From Lepidostoma basale (Eukaryota; Arthropoda; Insecta; Trichoptera; Lepidostomatidae): 64,000 nt of DNA. Each line of letters opens with the position of its first letter. The stretch's first letter is position 1. Below the pieces are notes generated by a model that worked only from the letters and a program-made list of their open reading frames with translations, ran no database searches and was not told the origin of the DNA. Shown one piece after another: positions 20,766 through 31,464 of the stretch. The position numbers and the translations under genes were made by a program. The stretch covers positions 62,001 through 126,000 of the forward strand of contig JAHDVF020000424.1 in the NCBI GenBank assembly GCA_022606425.2, in the 5' to 3' direction.

Positions 20766-21229
20766 ATTTTTTTTCTCATTGTTCAAGAAACAATAAATAA
20801 GTAATTAGAGAAGCCTTCCTTGTACCTAAAGGGGGCGGTGGTCCGGAAAAGTTTGGAAACCGTATGATCTAAAAGGAAAACAACAAAATAAAACCTTTAA
20901 TACGAGCTACTATAAAAGGAAAAATTGTCTTAAAATCGTTTGGTCGTGCATTCCGTTCTAGGAAAGGAAAAGGATATATTGTGAAATGTGCTTATTTTCC
21001 TTAGGGTAACAAAGGAATCACACTTCGTTCGCTGAAGTCGGGCGGGTATGAGTTCAATGTCATGGAAGCATTAAAAGTATTGGACCGTTTCTGGACTGTA
21101 TTGTGGGGTGTCAGTGACTTCCATTTGGGTTCTGTGTCCATTATCACAGATGTCAAAACTAACGTTGCTGCGGCGGCAGACAAATGATTCCACTGAGAAA
21201 CGCCACACAAATTATACGCGGCCAGCCGG
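20766..21229. other. Unassigned DNA after the foldback
   Basis: Beyond the hAT end at 20866, no gene is recognised. An 87-codon minus-strand frame (21001-21264) has no known motif. Confidence 0.35.
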
Positions 21230-22045
21230 CACACACTGGATCCATTTGGCAAAAACATGGACATAGGGGTCGAACTTCGAATTTTGCCTGATTTTTTAAA
21301 TTAGGTCCTCTGTGTGATTCCAACCCACTTTTGTATTTTAACTTTTTTTATATAACTGCTAATTTCCAAGAAAAAATATGTTGTTGTTTTTTTTGTATGA
21401 AGCAAAACTGATTTTTTCAATTAGTTCGGTATCATGTGGATACGTCAAAACCAAACTTAGAAGGGATTACAGAGAGCATAATCTTCTACATTACTAGTTC
21501 CAAAATCTACTTCATATCTCTTCCCGTTTAAAACAGCAGACATTATAAATCTTAATTAATTGTTACGAGTGGTTTCGGATGTTTTGGTAGATGCATAAAT
21601 GATTATCGCATTCCTTTATAATAGAATGGAGTGATTTTAGCATAATTGCGATCATTTATGCATCTAACAAAAAATCTGAAACTACTTAATACTCGTAACA
21701 ATTAATTAAGATGTATAATGTCTGCTGCTTTTAAACGGGTAGAGATATGAAGTAGATGTCGTAACAAGTAATGTAGAAGATTGTGCTTTCTATAATCTTT
21801 ACTAAGTTTGGTTTTGACGTATCCACCTGATTCCAAAATAATTGCAAAAATCAGTTTTGCTTCATACAAAAAAACAACAACATTTTTTTCTTGAAAATTG
21901 GCAGTTATATTAAAAAAAGTTAAAATACAAAAGTGGGTTAGAATCACACAGAGGACCTAATTTTAAAAAATCAGGGCGAAATTCGGAGTTCGACGCCTAT
22001 GTCCAGTGGATCCAAAGTGGACCAAATGGATCCAGTGTGCGGCAA
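21230..22045. repeat. Large palindromic foldback element, about 815 bp
   Basis: Two ~385-bp arms are inverted copies around a centre near 21620. Outer ends read GGCACACACTGGATCC (left) and GGATCCAGTGTGCGGC (right). Inner segments include CCTCTGTGTGATTC, TTTGTATGAAGCAAAACTGA, ATACGTCAAAACCAAACTTAG, TTAATTAATTGTTACGAGT and GATGCATAAATGAT with their complements. Arms differ by scattered substitutions and small indels. There is no coding capacity and no hammerhead core. It is a MITE or foldback of unknown family. Confidence 0.8.
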
Positions 22046-22580
22046 CGCAAAAGAATCAAATTATTTTTGTTTTTCTGATTTGCAACTTATTTTGAGACTA
22101 CGTAACAAGTGAGAGAATTTTTGATATTTCGAATTTCGTAAAGTCATCGGGTGTTTGTCCGTAAGCGTTAAAGTTTTCTTATTTCGTTTTGGTTTGGCAT
22201 AACAATGTGCCGCTACGACTGCACTCTGCTTGGTTTATTGAACAGAGTAATAAAAATAAATCTTGAACTCGGATTTTGTTAAAAATAAAACTTCGCAAAG
22301 ACAAATATTTGCGTTTGTGTCTAGTGGAAGCTTGCTTGCAATTTGTTTTAAAACAAACTTATGTGTTTAAAACCAATCAGCGTACTTCGCAATTATCGCT
22401 GTTCGTTTAAAGAAAATGAATTATTGAAAATCCTACAGAATTCGAATTCATAAAATTTCAATATTATTTTAGAATTCTGTAAATACAACAACGTTAGTAC
22501 AATGATTTTTAATATGTACAGTAAAATGGATAATAATTCACAAAAAAATGTAATTGAAAAATATTAAATAGTCCCTTATA
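22046..22580. other. Unassigned AT-rich DNA
   Basis: No feature is recognised. Confidence 0.35.
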
Positions 22581-22584
22581 TATC

Positions 22585-23135
22585 CAAGTGAAGCATGGAA
22601 CTGGTAAAAGAACGATGAAAGTAGAATAAATGCAGTAGAAATGAGATCTCCAAGACGAATGTACGGTAAATCTGTATATGATAGAGTGTCAAATGCAAGT
22701 ATAAGAAGTGAATGCGGTGCGAATGAAAGTGTTATGAACAAAATAATGAAAGGATTGTTAAGATGGTTTGGATAGAGTCTCAAATGCAATCATAAGAAAA
22801 TAATGCAGTGCGAATGAAAGTGTTATAACAAAATAATGAAAGGGTCGTTAAGATGGTTTGGACACATGAAAATAATGAGTGAAGACAGAATGGTGAAGAA
22901 GGTATATGTAAACGACGTGAACGGAGCTAGAAATAGAGGAAGATCGAGGAAAACGTGGCATGATCAAATCAATCAAATGTTAAATATCGGTCACGTGAGG
23001 AGTCGGAGAAATCGACGTGCCTGCAAGACAAGATGTATGAATGTAGAGGAAGGAAGAAGTATGTCAGGATAGAACAGTGTGGCGTTCCATTATTTCTGCC
23101 TACCTCTCCGGGGAGACGGCGTGATGGTTAGTTAG
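22585..23135 (+). mobile_element. LINE-A 3' fragment with internal ~90-bp tandem duplication
   Basis: It codes fragments of AWNW, NAVEMRSP, SECGANES, then MKGSLRWFGHMKIMSEDRMV, NRGRSRKTWHDQINQ and RNRRACKTRCMNVEE before the GTGATGGTTAGTTAG tail. The segment at 22681-22770 is duplicated in tandem at 22771-22860 with about a dozen differences, so the duplication is old. Confidence 0.85.
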
Positions 23136-23139
23136 TTTG

Positions 23140-24310
23140 TTAGTTTTAAAATTAAGAAACTATTCGTTTTTTAAAACACAAGAAAACCTTAAAAATCATG
23201 TCATATGTCAACAAGCACTAAACTTTTAATAGAAATGTACAATACTCGTATTTAGATTAATACTTCCTAATTTATTAACCGTGAGCATAATAATCGACTG
23301 ATTAATGGAGGTAAAAAAATATTATTATTCATTCGTATAACCATTATTATTCATGTAACCATTTTAAAGTTCATGTATTAATCTATATACCTGTAGCCTT
23401 AATTTCAAAATTGTACGTCTCCCGTTAATAATCATTATACCTGTATTCTTTAATTTAATAGTGTCCTTTCTTTATTATTCAACATACCTGTATTCTCATT
23501 TATAATAGTGTCCTTCTTTCATTAACAACCAAATACAATATTCACCTGTATTTCTAAGACTGATCACAGACTTAACTCGAATTAGGCTTATCTTTTACCA
23601 TTACTCTTAAAATGTTCATAGATTTAACTAAGCTGTCTGTATTAAAAAAATGTATTAGAATTTATTCCGTTTATAACAAAATAAAAGTATTGAGTGTATT
23701 AAGACTTTGAAATTAGTAGAACCAAAGAGTTTTTAAAATGTTCTTATAAACGAGTATATGACAACTATAAGATGAAATAATGTGAATCATAAATTGTATG
23801 CCCTAGCAAGGCGAAATATATCACTGTAATATATTATTATATAATAAAACTAGGAAGTTCAATGTGACGACGTCAACGATGGGGTTAATAAATAGACATA
23901 TCAGTTACACTTTTAAAAACTTGCAGGTAGTTTATATTGAATTTGTTGTGTTTATTCTTGTTTCTGAAGCCGATTCTTCTATTTTAAAATATATTATAAT
24001 AAAACTTATAAAAACAGTCATTTTCATAAAAAATTCAATACATATAAACAAGTAAGTTTGTAAAACAATAAAAGTCACGATGTTTTGTTTCTTGACTTGA
24101 TAAATGTTGCCATAACCCTCCTCGTGTAAATGACGTATTTGATATAAATTCAGAATAAAAATAAGATAGATCTCAGTTGAGCAAAGGTTTTCATCAGCAT
24201 TAAGTGCTATTGGTAACATCAAATAATAGTTTATAAGAAAATATATAATAATATAATGAGATTTTTAAGTAAATTTTGTTTGAATTATATCCAAAACATT
24301 TTGATAATTT
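23140..24310. other. Unassigned AT-rich DNA with a hammerhead-element remnant
   Basis: No gene is recognised. At about 23800-23835 GCCCTAGCAAGGCGAAATAT resembles the stem II-GAAA part of the GCC..GGC hammerhead-like subfamily, without the CTGANGA core. Confidence 0.35.
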
Positions 24311-24314
24311 GATT

Positions 24315-24840
24315 TATTAACTAACTAACTAACTAACTAACCATCACGCCGTCTCCCCGAAGGGGAAGGCAGAAAGAATGGACTGCCACACCTTTCTTTC
24401 CTGACATATTTCTTTCGCTTCCTCAACATTCATACATCGTGTCATGCACGCGCGTTGATATCTCTGACTCCTCACATGGCCGACATTCAATATTTGATTT
24501 ATGTGATCGTGCCACGATTTCCTCGGTCTTCCTCTATTTCTGGTTCCATTTACATCATTAACATATAATTTTTTTACCATTCTTTCTTCATTCATTCTTT
24601 TCATATGTCCAAACCATCTTAATGATCCTTTCATTTTTTAGTTCATGACACCATCATTCGCACCGCATTCACTTCTTATATTTTCATTCGACACTCTATC
24701 ATACACAGAGTATCCACACATTCGTCTAAGAAATCTCATTTCTACTGCATTTATTCTACTTTCATCCTTCTTTTGCCAGTTCCACGCTTCGTTTCCATAC
24801 ATAAGGGTCGGTAGAAGAACACCATTGTGCACTGCCATAA
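24315..24840 (-). mobile_element. LINE-A 3' fragment, well preserved
   Basis: Minus frames of 96 codons (24634-24344) and 73 codons (24859-24638) together cover LPTLMYGNEAWNWQKKDE, MRFLRRMCGYSVYDR, MKGSLRWFGHMKRMNEERMV, NRGRPRKSWHDHINQ and LSAFPFGETA. They are split by one frameshift near 24635. The tail is ACTAACTAACTAACTAACC on the plus strand. Confidence 0.9.
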
Positions 24841-25179
24841 TGTTTTTATTTATAATCAAATGAGATTCTCAACCAGGAAATGCGTAAAAAAAAGATAAAA
24901 AATAATATCATTAAACAATTGAAATAATGATTATTCTAAGTGCTCTTCTCGGTATAAGTTTCTCTGAATAATCTCCGTTGATCGTTTCAAGCAATTATCT
25001 AAAATGTTTTGGTTAACATTAAGCTTGAAACACTCACAATTATTCATCTACCGCCCACCACTACAATAAATTGCGGAAAGATTCCCCATCGAAAGATAAT
25101 AAAAGACAAATAAATATACTCAATGTGTGAGATAGAAAAATATACCGATATAAGTTAGTACCTACTTTTGTTTCTTCTA
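24841..25179. other. Unassigned DNA
   Basis: No gene or known repeat is recognised. Confidence 0.35.
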
Positions 25180-25660
25180 TATACGCCATACTTTGTGTCG
25201 TTATGATGCTTTATTTCTCTTTTTATTTTTTATATACTTTGTACAACACTTATCTTCAAAAAATAAAATTACATAGACATGTTTCGGACAACCAGTCCTT
25301 CAATGATACATATTATAAAGATACATTTTAAAAATATTATATAATTGTTTACATGATCTAACAGATGGTATAAAGATTTATTTTGGAATAATAAATAAAT
25401 ATTTTGTAAGTTATTATAATGATTAAAAATAAACATTAAAAAAAAATGATAATAAATATTTCGGAATAATGATAAATTCCAAAATATATCTACATAACAT
25501 CTGTCAGATCATGTAAACAATTCTATAACCTTTTTTAAATGTATCTTAATAATATGTATCACTGATAGTCGTCCGAAACATGTCTTTGTAATTTTTTTTT
25601 TTAATAAAAGTGTTGTATATACAAAGCATATAAAAATGAAAAAGAGAAATAAACCTACTT
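25180..25660. repeat. Hammerhead foldback (GTCC type), both arms
   Basis: Inverted arms (about 25180-25385 and 25490-25660) share TACATAGACATGTTTCGGAC, ATACATATTATAAAGATAC and ATCTGTCAGATCATGTAAAC. Motifs at 25270-25312 (minus) and 25548-25592 (plus) keep GTCCGAAACATGTC. Each has a small deletion that removes part of the CTGANGA core or stem II. Confidence 0.75.
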
Positions 25661-26521
25661 TCATCTTTAAATTGTATATAGACCATGTTTATTTTTTCAA
25701 AAATATCTGTTTTTCAGACAGTATTTTTGTATTTGCAGAGAAAAATGCTACACACTAAAGTTCACAATATTTCAGTATTTTAACAGCCATATAGAGGCAC
25801 GAAATACTTTTGTAGATACCAGTATTCGTACAATACAGTGACAGTCTGTAATATTTTTGTATATACGCAACGTGAGTTCACGATAACCTGCTTCATATTT
25901 AGAACATTATTTAGTATTAAATTTCTGTCAACGCTATTAATAAATATCATTATTAACGTTATTAATTTATTATATTTTATGGAAATGTCATTTATTTATT
26001 TATTTATTTGAGGGTAACAAACAGCAACTAAGTATATATATTATATAAAAATACACAAAGAAGTACTCAAATAAGGTCAATTGCATGTTACCACAAATAT
26101 AAATGAATGAACAGAGTTAACATTATAGACTTATGAAACGAGATTTAAGTCAACTAAAATCAAGATAAAAGTAACTAAGGTTATAGTATAAATATTAACA
26201 AAAAGATAATAATAATAATACAAGTAAATGAATATAACATTATAACACTATACACACCGAAAAGTTGATGCAACAAATTTTTTTTAAATCATAAGCGTTT
26301 AGGTGAAAAACATCGATTGCATTATAACATTTGTTATAAATATCGCATATCCGGTACATTGCCGCGCTCTGAGTGTAATTTGTGTGATAAGCAGTATCCA
26401 CTGTATGTATCCCCTTTTTTAAGGCCTTATCAAATTTAGACTTATGATATTTGATATTTTGCAATAACATTTCATAACGTCTTAGCATCGCGAAACATGT
26501 CTTCGATAATTATTATAAAAC
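25661..26521. other. Unassigned AT-rich DNA
   Basis: No gene is recognised. TTTATTTATTTATTT occurs near 25992. A remnant GCGAAACATGTC at 26490-26501 belongs to the hammerhead-element group. Confidence 0.35.
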
Positions 26522-26771
26522 ATAATTATTATTATTTTGTTGAATCGCGCTTTATATCATGACAGCATGAGCCAAATCGATGTAAAGGGTATTATAGCTA
26601 TCATAGTGATTTTCGCGACATGTGATAGGTAACAATTTATCGCTATTTTATTGTCACGTGAATTCTACACCAGACAAAAGACAGTGTGACAATCACACTG
26701 CTTCACCAGGAATCGAACCTGGAACCTTCGGGCTAGCAGTTAATGCACTTACCACTCGGCCACGAAGGATG
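26522..26771 (-). mobile_element. tRNA-derived SINE1-A
   Basis: The minus-strand head reads CCTTCGTGGCCGAGTGGTAA (A-box-like) and AAGGTTCCAGGTTCGATTCC (B-box-like). Next come CACTGTCTTTTGTCTGGTG and the 3' end ATCGATTTGGCTC...GATTCAACAAAATAATAA. This is one of the best-preserved copies and helps define the family. Confidence 0.85.
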
Positions 26772-27110
26772 AAAAATGTTATTAAAATAAGATTAAATAT
26801 TTTGCGATTATATTATTTCTTATATAATTGGAAAATATTATTAGTTTGACCGATTCATGTTGACACAAATTAGCAATAATATTTGACACTGCAAAAAGTA
26901 TTGATACGCGAACTTATTTTTATTTATTCTTCGAATGTCTTGGAATTAAAATATTTATAGTAAAACCTCACGATAACAGTCCTCTATAAGAGATATGCTA
27001 TAAATAATAATAGTTTAACAAAATTTTCGTTAACTAGTTATTTCTAACTTCTATGTACTCGTATATTCAGGTAATAAAATTTCAAGTTATAGTGCAAGAA
27101 ATTTTGGTTA
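26772..27110. other. Unassigned AT-rich DNA
   Basis: No feature is recognised. Confidence 0.35.
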
Positions 27111-27114
27111 ATCT

Positions 27115-27395
27115 AAAAACAAACCAAGGTGACTGAAGTGGCTCTACGGATAGGCGGGCTGAAGTGGCGGTGGGCTGGCCATATCTGTCGCAGAACCGAC
27201 AGCCGATGGGGAAAACGGGTTCTGGAGTGGAGACCGCGTACAGGTTTCGGAGAGTTGGACGTCCTCCTGCCTGCTGAACCGACGATCTGAAGAGGATTGC
27301 TGGACATGGATGAATGGGAGCGACAATGGCGGACTTTGGGAGAGGCCTACATTCAGCAGTAGATGGCAGACGGCTGATGATGATGATGAAAAACA
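27115..27395 (+). mobile_element. RTE-like LINE C-terminus with TGA-repeat tail
   Basis: The plus strand codes LRIGGLKWRWAGHICRRTD, RWGKRVLEWRPRTG and, after a frame break, WRTLGEAYIQQ. A TGATGATGATGATG tail follows at 27375-27388. LKWRWAGH and EAYIQQ mark a LINE family widespread in Lepidoptera. It is 5'-truncated and has stops. Confidence 0.8.
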
Positions 27396-27399
27396 AAAC

Positions 27400-27565
27400 T
27401 ACACCGGGTGGTGGTCTAGGGGATAGAACGCTTTGCTCCTGTTCTAGGAGATATGGGTTCAAGCCTGGATACGATCAGATTCTTTCTTCATAATAAGGAG
27501 CTATTTTCTGCTCATATTGAAGATTTTAACATAAATTCTAATATCATTGATTTAAATCTTTGATG
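27400..27565 (+). mobile_element. tRNA-derived SINE2
   Basis: The head contains GGTGGTCTAGGGGATAG (A-box-like) and ATATGGGTTCAAGCCTGG (B-box-like). The body includes GAGCTATTTTCTGCTCATAT, and the 3' end is TTGATTTAAATCTTTGATG. It shares body and tail with the fragments at 38228-38385 and 41320-41400. It is unrelated to SINE1. Confidence 0.7.
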
Positions 27566-27984
27566 TGAGTCTTTTAAAAAAAAAATTCGCGCCTCCCTTG
27601 AAGCCTACGTTTAAGCGCAATCCCGCCGGGAAAATGTGTCCCTTAATTGCTTGGCGTGTTGATATCTCGCAAGCAAGATTTTTTCTTGCAAAAAATTGGC
27701 AGATTTCAAAAAATATTTCGCGTTTCTACTTTTTACGCCCCAATCGGGTCGCTTTATTTCAGCGGATTTTTCATTCGTGTAATTCCAATTTATAAGGAAA
27801 CGGAGCATATTCCTCCGAGGTCAGTTGTACAATATATCCGATGGTATCGGCTCGGTTCCCTCGGGACAACCGGATAATTGGGTCACTTAGCGTCCCTGGA
27901 CTGCCTCGTCAATTAGGATCTCTCATTAGATCTGCAGCTGGGTCTATTGGAGAAATATACGCCAATATAAACAAAGATATCTCG
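27566..27984. other. Unassigned, somewhat GC-rich DNA
   Basis: Overlapping short open frames on both strands carry no motif I recognise. It may be a degraded transposon or unique sequence. Confidence 0.3.
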
Positions 27985-28500
27985 TATGGACCCTTATGTA
28001 TGGAAGCGAAGCATAGAACTAGCAAAAGAAGGATGAAAGTAGAATAAATGCAGTAGAAATAGGATCTCTTAGACGAAGGTGTGGATACTCTGTGTATGAC
28101 AGAGTGTCGAATGAAAATATAATAAGTGAATGCGGTGCGAATGATGGTGTTATGAACAAAATAATCAAAGGATCATTAATATGGTTTGGATATATGGAAA
28201 TAATGAATGAAGAAATAATGGCATGTTAACGATGTAAATAAAAAAAATATATGTTAACGATGTAAATGGAACTAGAAATAGAGGATGACCGAGGAAAACG
28301 TGGCACGATCAAATAAATCAAATATTGAATGTCGGCCACGTGAGGAGTCAGAGAAATCGACGCGTGTGTACATGACATGATGTATGAATGTTGAGGAAGT
28401 GAGAGAAATATGTCAGAAAAGAAAATTGTGGCAGTCTATTATTTCTCCCTACCCCTTCGGGAGACGGCGTGATGGTCAGTTTGTTAGTTTGTGTATATAT
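27985..28500 (+). mobile_element. LINE-A 3' fragment
   Basis: It runs from ACCCTTATGTATGGAAGCGA through the CGYSVYDR, SECGANDGVMN, WHDQINQ, RRVCT and MNVEEVREICQ regions, with frameshifts and a small internal repeat of the VNDVN segment near 28225-28265. It ends GTGATGGTCAG with a shortened tail. Confidence 0.8.
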
Positions 28501-28574
28501 TTTTTCTTACCCATAATTCTACTAAGTATCAGTGGGAAGTATAAATCCTTTTATCTTTTTTTTTAAGTTCCGAT

Positions 28575-28735
28575 CGATTTATTCTTCTTCTTCCTTATTG
28601 TAGACCTATGTGGTTTGTTCTTCAAAGTGTTGCTCCTCCTCTGAGGTAGACTGCCAGCAGTCCTTCCATATTTTAGGAGGTCTTCCATGAGGACGAGTCC
28701 CATGAGGTTGATTATGCAATGCAATATAAGGGAGT
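28575..28735 (-). mobile_element. RTE-like LINE tail with GAA repeats
   Basis: The minus strand codes HGRPPKIWKDCWQSTSEEE or a shifted equivalent, ending in a GAAGAAGAAG tail (plus-strand TTCTTCTTC at 28583-28591). It resembles the GRPPKRWRD-type ends at 34574 and 63572. Confidence 0.55.
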
Positions 28736-28739
28736 CTGA

Positions 28740-29188
28740 TCGATTTATTAAAATACAAAAAAATATCCTAAAAGAAAATAAAAAAAATGATCACGAAAGG
28801 GTTTAACACTTATGTAATGTGTCGAATGACCGAAAAGCTACATTTTTTGTTCGTAGTAAATAGTTTGCATACTCAGAAATCGGAGCAAGAACATACACAC
28901 TGTATCTTTATGATGTAACGATGTGCCCAATGATAACGAAACACTATTTATTATGGCGCATGACGTACTGAAAAAAACGCCGAATCAGTTGAGGTAGTTG
29001 CTCATGTTTGACCTGAATAAAGCGGACATAAATTGTCTGAGTCTTCGAAACACGTACGTATTATAATGTACGCAGTCCCTGCCCTGAAGTATGTTTGATA
29101 AATACTATTCTATTTCCTAAGCGCCCCCACATACGCGGGACTTATCGCGGTCCGGCATCTCGGGGCGGGCTTTTTGCGGAGTGCGTCT
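28740..29188. other. Unassigned DNA
   Basis: No gene or clear repeat is recognised. Confidence 0.3.
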
Positions 29189-29189
29189 T

Positions 29190-29805
29190 AAGGTCCATTT
29201 ACACTGGACAGTGACTTTAACGGCACCGTCACGTCTCCGACGAAGCCTTGAATCTCACCGACTCGTTATCTCAAATACTTTATATAATAAAATTGCTATC
29301 GGAAGTGTTGATAAGATACGCGCAGACGTAAAACTGACATTTATCAACTCTCTTGACGGCGATTTTATTATAGCATTTGAACTGTTAAATTACAAAACTT
29401 TATTTTATGTACCACAGTTGTATTTTTATTTTACGCGACAGCTGTTTCGTCAACCGTAGGTGTAACACCTGATGATGTCAACGTAAAATAAAAATACAAT
29501 TGTGATACATAAAACAAAGTTTTATTTATTTATTGTTTCTTGAACAATGATGTAAAACTCCATATTAAATGATTAATATGTACGAAAAATGTTAGTTTTC
29601 AAGATAATAAAACTCCTTGAAAACAATCATTTTTCATAGATATTAACAAAGTTTTTTTATTTAACAGTTAAAGTATCATAGTGTTTCGGCCAAAACAATG
29701 GACTAAAGCATTTGAAATAACGAGTCGGTGAGATTCAAGGCTACGTCGGTGACGTTACAGTGCCGTTACGGTCACTGTCTAGTGCAATTGGACCTTTATC
29801 TTTTC
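29190..29805. repeat. MITE with AAGGTCCA-type inverted ends, interrupted
   Basis: The left end reads TAAGGTCCATTTACACTGGA and the right end, reverse complemented, AAAGGTCCAATTGCACTAG. Both arms continue with a CAGTGAC...CGGCAC segment and AATCTCACCGACTCGTTAT. A hammerhead foldback (29393-29712) sits between them. A flank segment (TAAAACTGACA) occurs at 29328 and 29867 in direct orientation, so local duplication has occurred. A further arm lies at 30373-30485 and an end fragment at 62740-62785. Confidence 0.65.
29393..29712. repeat. AGCTGT-type hammerhead foldback nested in the MITE
   Basis: Inverted arms (TTATTTTATGTACCACA near 29400 and ATACATAAAACAAAGTTTTA near 29506) flank CGACAGCTGTTTCGTCAACC on the minus strand and CACCTGATGATGTCAACG on the plus strand. 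The minus arm keeps stem II-GAAAC-AGCTGTC and the plus arm keeps CTGATGA, so neither ribozyme is whole. The end CGGCCAAAACAATGGACTA is shared with other copies. Confidence 0.65.
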
Positions 29806-29934
29806 ATGCGACTGATCCTTTCGGACCTCGAGGTCGTCGGGAGTGCTGATAAGAGACGCACATACGTAAAACTGACACTTGTTAATTCTCCTTATAGCGA
29901 TGTTATTATAGCATTTTAGATAACGTATTGACGA

Positions 29935-30375
29935 CCTTTGTGGCCGAGAGGTAAGTGTAAGGTTCCGGGTTCGATTTCCGGCGAGGGTTATGTGATTATC
30001 ACATCGCACGCTTAATAGAAAACTGGCTTAACTCAAAAAGCCAAGTTTTGCTCAATCTGACGTGAGTCGGTGTTTTAACAAAAACAGTTGAAAAACACGT
30101 ACGAATGGATAACGTTAACACTGCGAACGATTATCATACGTACGAATGGATAGCGTTAGCATTGTGAAAAATAGATGGGTAACGTTAACACAAGCCTCTG
30201 TCTAATGTTAACTCAATTATGACCTAAACCATAATCGGTCAGTTTACTTAAGCGTGCGATGTCACGAGAATCAAAATGATAGCTATAAATACGCTTCACA
30301 TCGATTTGGCTCACGTTGTCATGATGTAAAGAGTGATTCAACAAAATAATAATAATAATAATAATAATAATAACG
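29935..30375 (+). mobile_element. tRNA-derived SINE1-A interrupted by a MITE
   Basis: The head (ACCTTTGTGGCCGAGAGGTA and GGTTCCGGGTTCGATTTCC) is at 29935-29990. The tail (CACATCGATTTGGCTCACG, then TAA repeats 30346-30375) is at 30263-30375. Between them lies a 262-bp inverted-repeat insertion. About 95 bp of SINE body present in other copies is missing at the junction. Confidence 0.75.
30001..30262. mobile_element. MITE, 262 bp, 15-bp perfect terminal inverted repeats
   Basis: ACATCGCACGCTTAA at 30001-30015 is exactly inverted at 30248-30262. The match extends imperfectly inward (AAACTG). The interior has no coding capacity and contains imperfect GTACGAATGGATA-GCGTTA repeats near 30098 and 30142. 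Confidence 0.7.
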
Positions 30376-30485
30376 AGTCGGTAAGATTTACGGCTACGTC
30401 GCGTCGGTGCCGTTATGGTCACTGTCCGGTGTAAATGGACCTTTATCTGTTCCTGCGACTGGTACTTTCTGACCTCGAGGTCACG
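30373..30485. repeat. Third arm of the AAGGTCCA-type MITE
   Basis: AACGAGTCGGTAAGATTTAC through GTAAATGGACCTTTATC matches the right arm at 29717-29805, including the flanking 12-bp palindrome GACCTCGAGGTC (30473-30484, also 29823-29834). Confidence 0.65.
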
Positions 30486-30489
30486 ACGC

Positions 30490-30690
30490 TACGATACAAT
30501 ACTGCGCGGAGGAGCAGTCAAGGACCCGGCACAATTAGTCACCCGACCGGGCGGAGCTCTAATCCGCAGGGCCGAGGACCGCGGACGGCGCAGATGGTGG
30601 TCGGCTGGAGTCTAATTAGACACAGCAGAGCTCGGCCGGGCGACGGGACAGCAGCGCGGGCGCGGGGTGCGGACCCGAATGAGATTCTTA
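30490..30690. other. GC-rich, CpG-dense island
   Basis: A sharp rise in G+C and CpG (for example GGACGGCGCAG, CGGGCGACGGGACAGCAGCG) in an AT-rich region. Two overlapping plus-strand open frames are present without known motifs. It could be a promoter, an exon, or part of a mobile element; I cannot tell. Confidence 0.3.
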
Positions 30691-30994
30691 TTTATTGCTT
30701 TCCGCAGTTTTATCTCCATTTGCATAATGTTGAAACTTACAGCGGCACTACCTAGAAGATACTCAAGAATAAATCAAGAAAAGGTACGATTCTTTTAATG
30801 GTAAAAAGAGTCCTCACTTACTGATAAAAAGCTCATTAAGCATCTTAGCACAAAATGGTTAAATTTAATTTATTGAAATTAGTGTGATAAAATTTAATAA
30901 ATATGATTTATATGAATTATTTATGTAAAGTAAACACATCTCATTTCGCCCTTTAATATTGTAATTTCCCGTTGCTTTCTATATTTTTGTATAC

Positions 30995-31178
30995 AAGAGG
31001 TTATTTTAAGACTGTAATTTTTTTCTATTGATTTGATAAGTAGCTCACAAATTTCATTATCACGTGAATTCTATTGTGTTTTTTCTCCAGACTGTAAAAT
31101 CCAGGAAAAAAACCGGGACCTTCGGTATAACAATCATAGCTACCGACGCTCCGCCATGAAGCCCGTCACCTCTTAATA
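30995..31178 (-). mobile_element. SINE1-B fragment, degraded
   Basis: The minus strand keeps GGGCTTCATGGCGGAGCGTC, AAGGTCCCGGTTTTTTTCC and the SINE1 body. It is followed by AAT repeats at 31180-31194. Confidence 0.55.
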
Positions 31179-31464
31179 ATAATAATAATAATAGAGTTCA
31201 CAGAATTGTTTGAACGAGATGATTAAATTTTACTTAAAAAAATACGTATTTCTCAGAAATGCATCAACACCAAAATATTTTAATTTTAGGTCTGGAATGT
31301 CAAGCTTTTAAATGGGTAAAATTAAACGGAACAATAACTTTAAAAATTACTATGTCATGCAATGACTTAATGGCTGTTAATGAATAAAATACAGAACGAT
31401 ATAACGCTTTTAATTATGTTAATTAAATTAGATTGAGGGTTTTTGACCGATTGTATTATTATTA

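Larger units (their letters stand above)
19499..20866. mobile_element. hAT-type element with 8-bp target duplication
   Basis: The left end is CATTATTTCCCAACATATG followed by GGTACCGCCCCC. The right end, reverse complemented, is CATACGGTTTCCAAACTTTT followed by GGACCACCGCCCCC. It is flanked by ATCTAAAG (19491-19498) and ATCTAAAA (20867-20874), an 8-bp target duplication with one mismatch. The 8-bp duplication and CA-start TIR ending in a C-rich segment are typical of hAT elements. No transposase is present. The interior is filled with later insertions: a hammerhead hairpin, a SINE1 head and a hammerhead foldback that itself hosts SINE-A. Confidence 0.8.

Noticed and set aside
26690..26771. tRNA gene on the minus strand (also 15770-15825, 29935-29990, 37568-37630)
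   Set aside because: The A-box- and B-box-like heads are followed by a shared repeated body and tail, and they do not form a complete cloverleaf with a sensible anticodon arm. They are SINE heads.
28980..29065. Another hammerhead (CTGAATAAAG ... TTCGAAACACGT)
   Set aside because: The core and stem II cannot be arranged properly and the flanks do not pair. The resemblance is limited to GAAAC.
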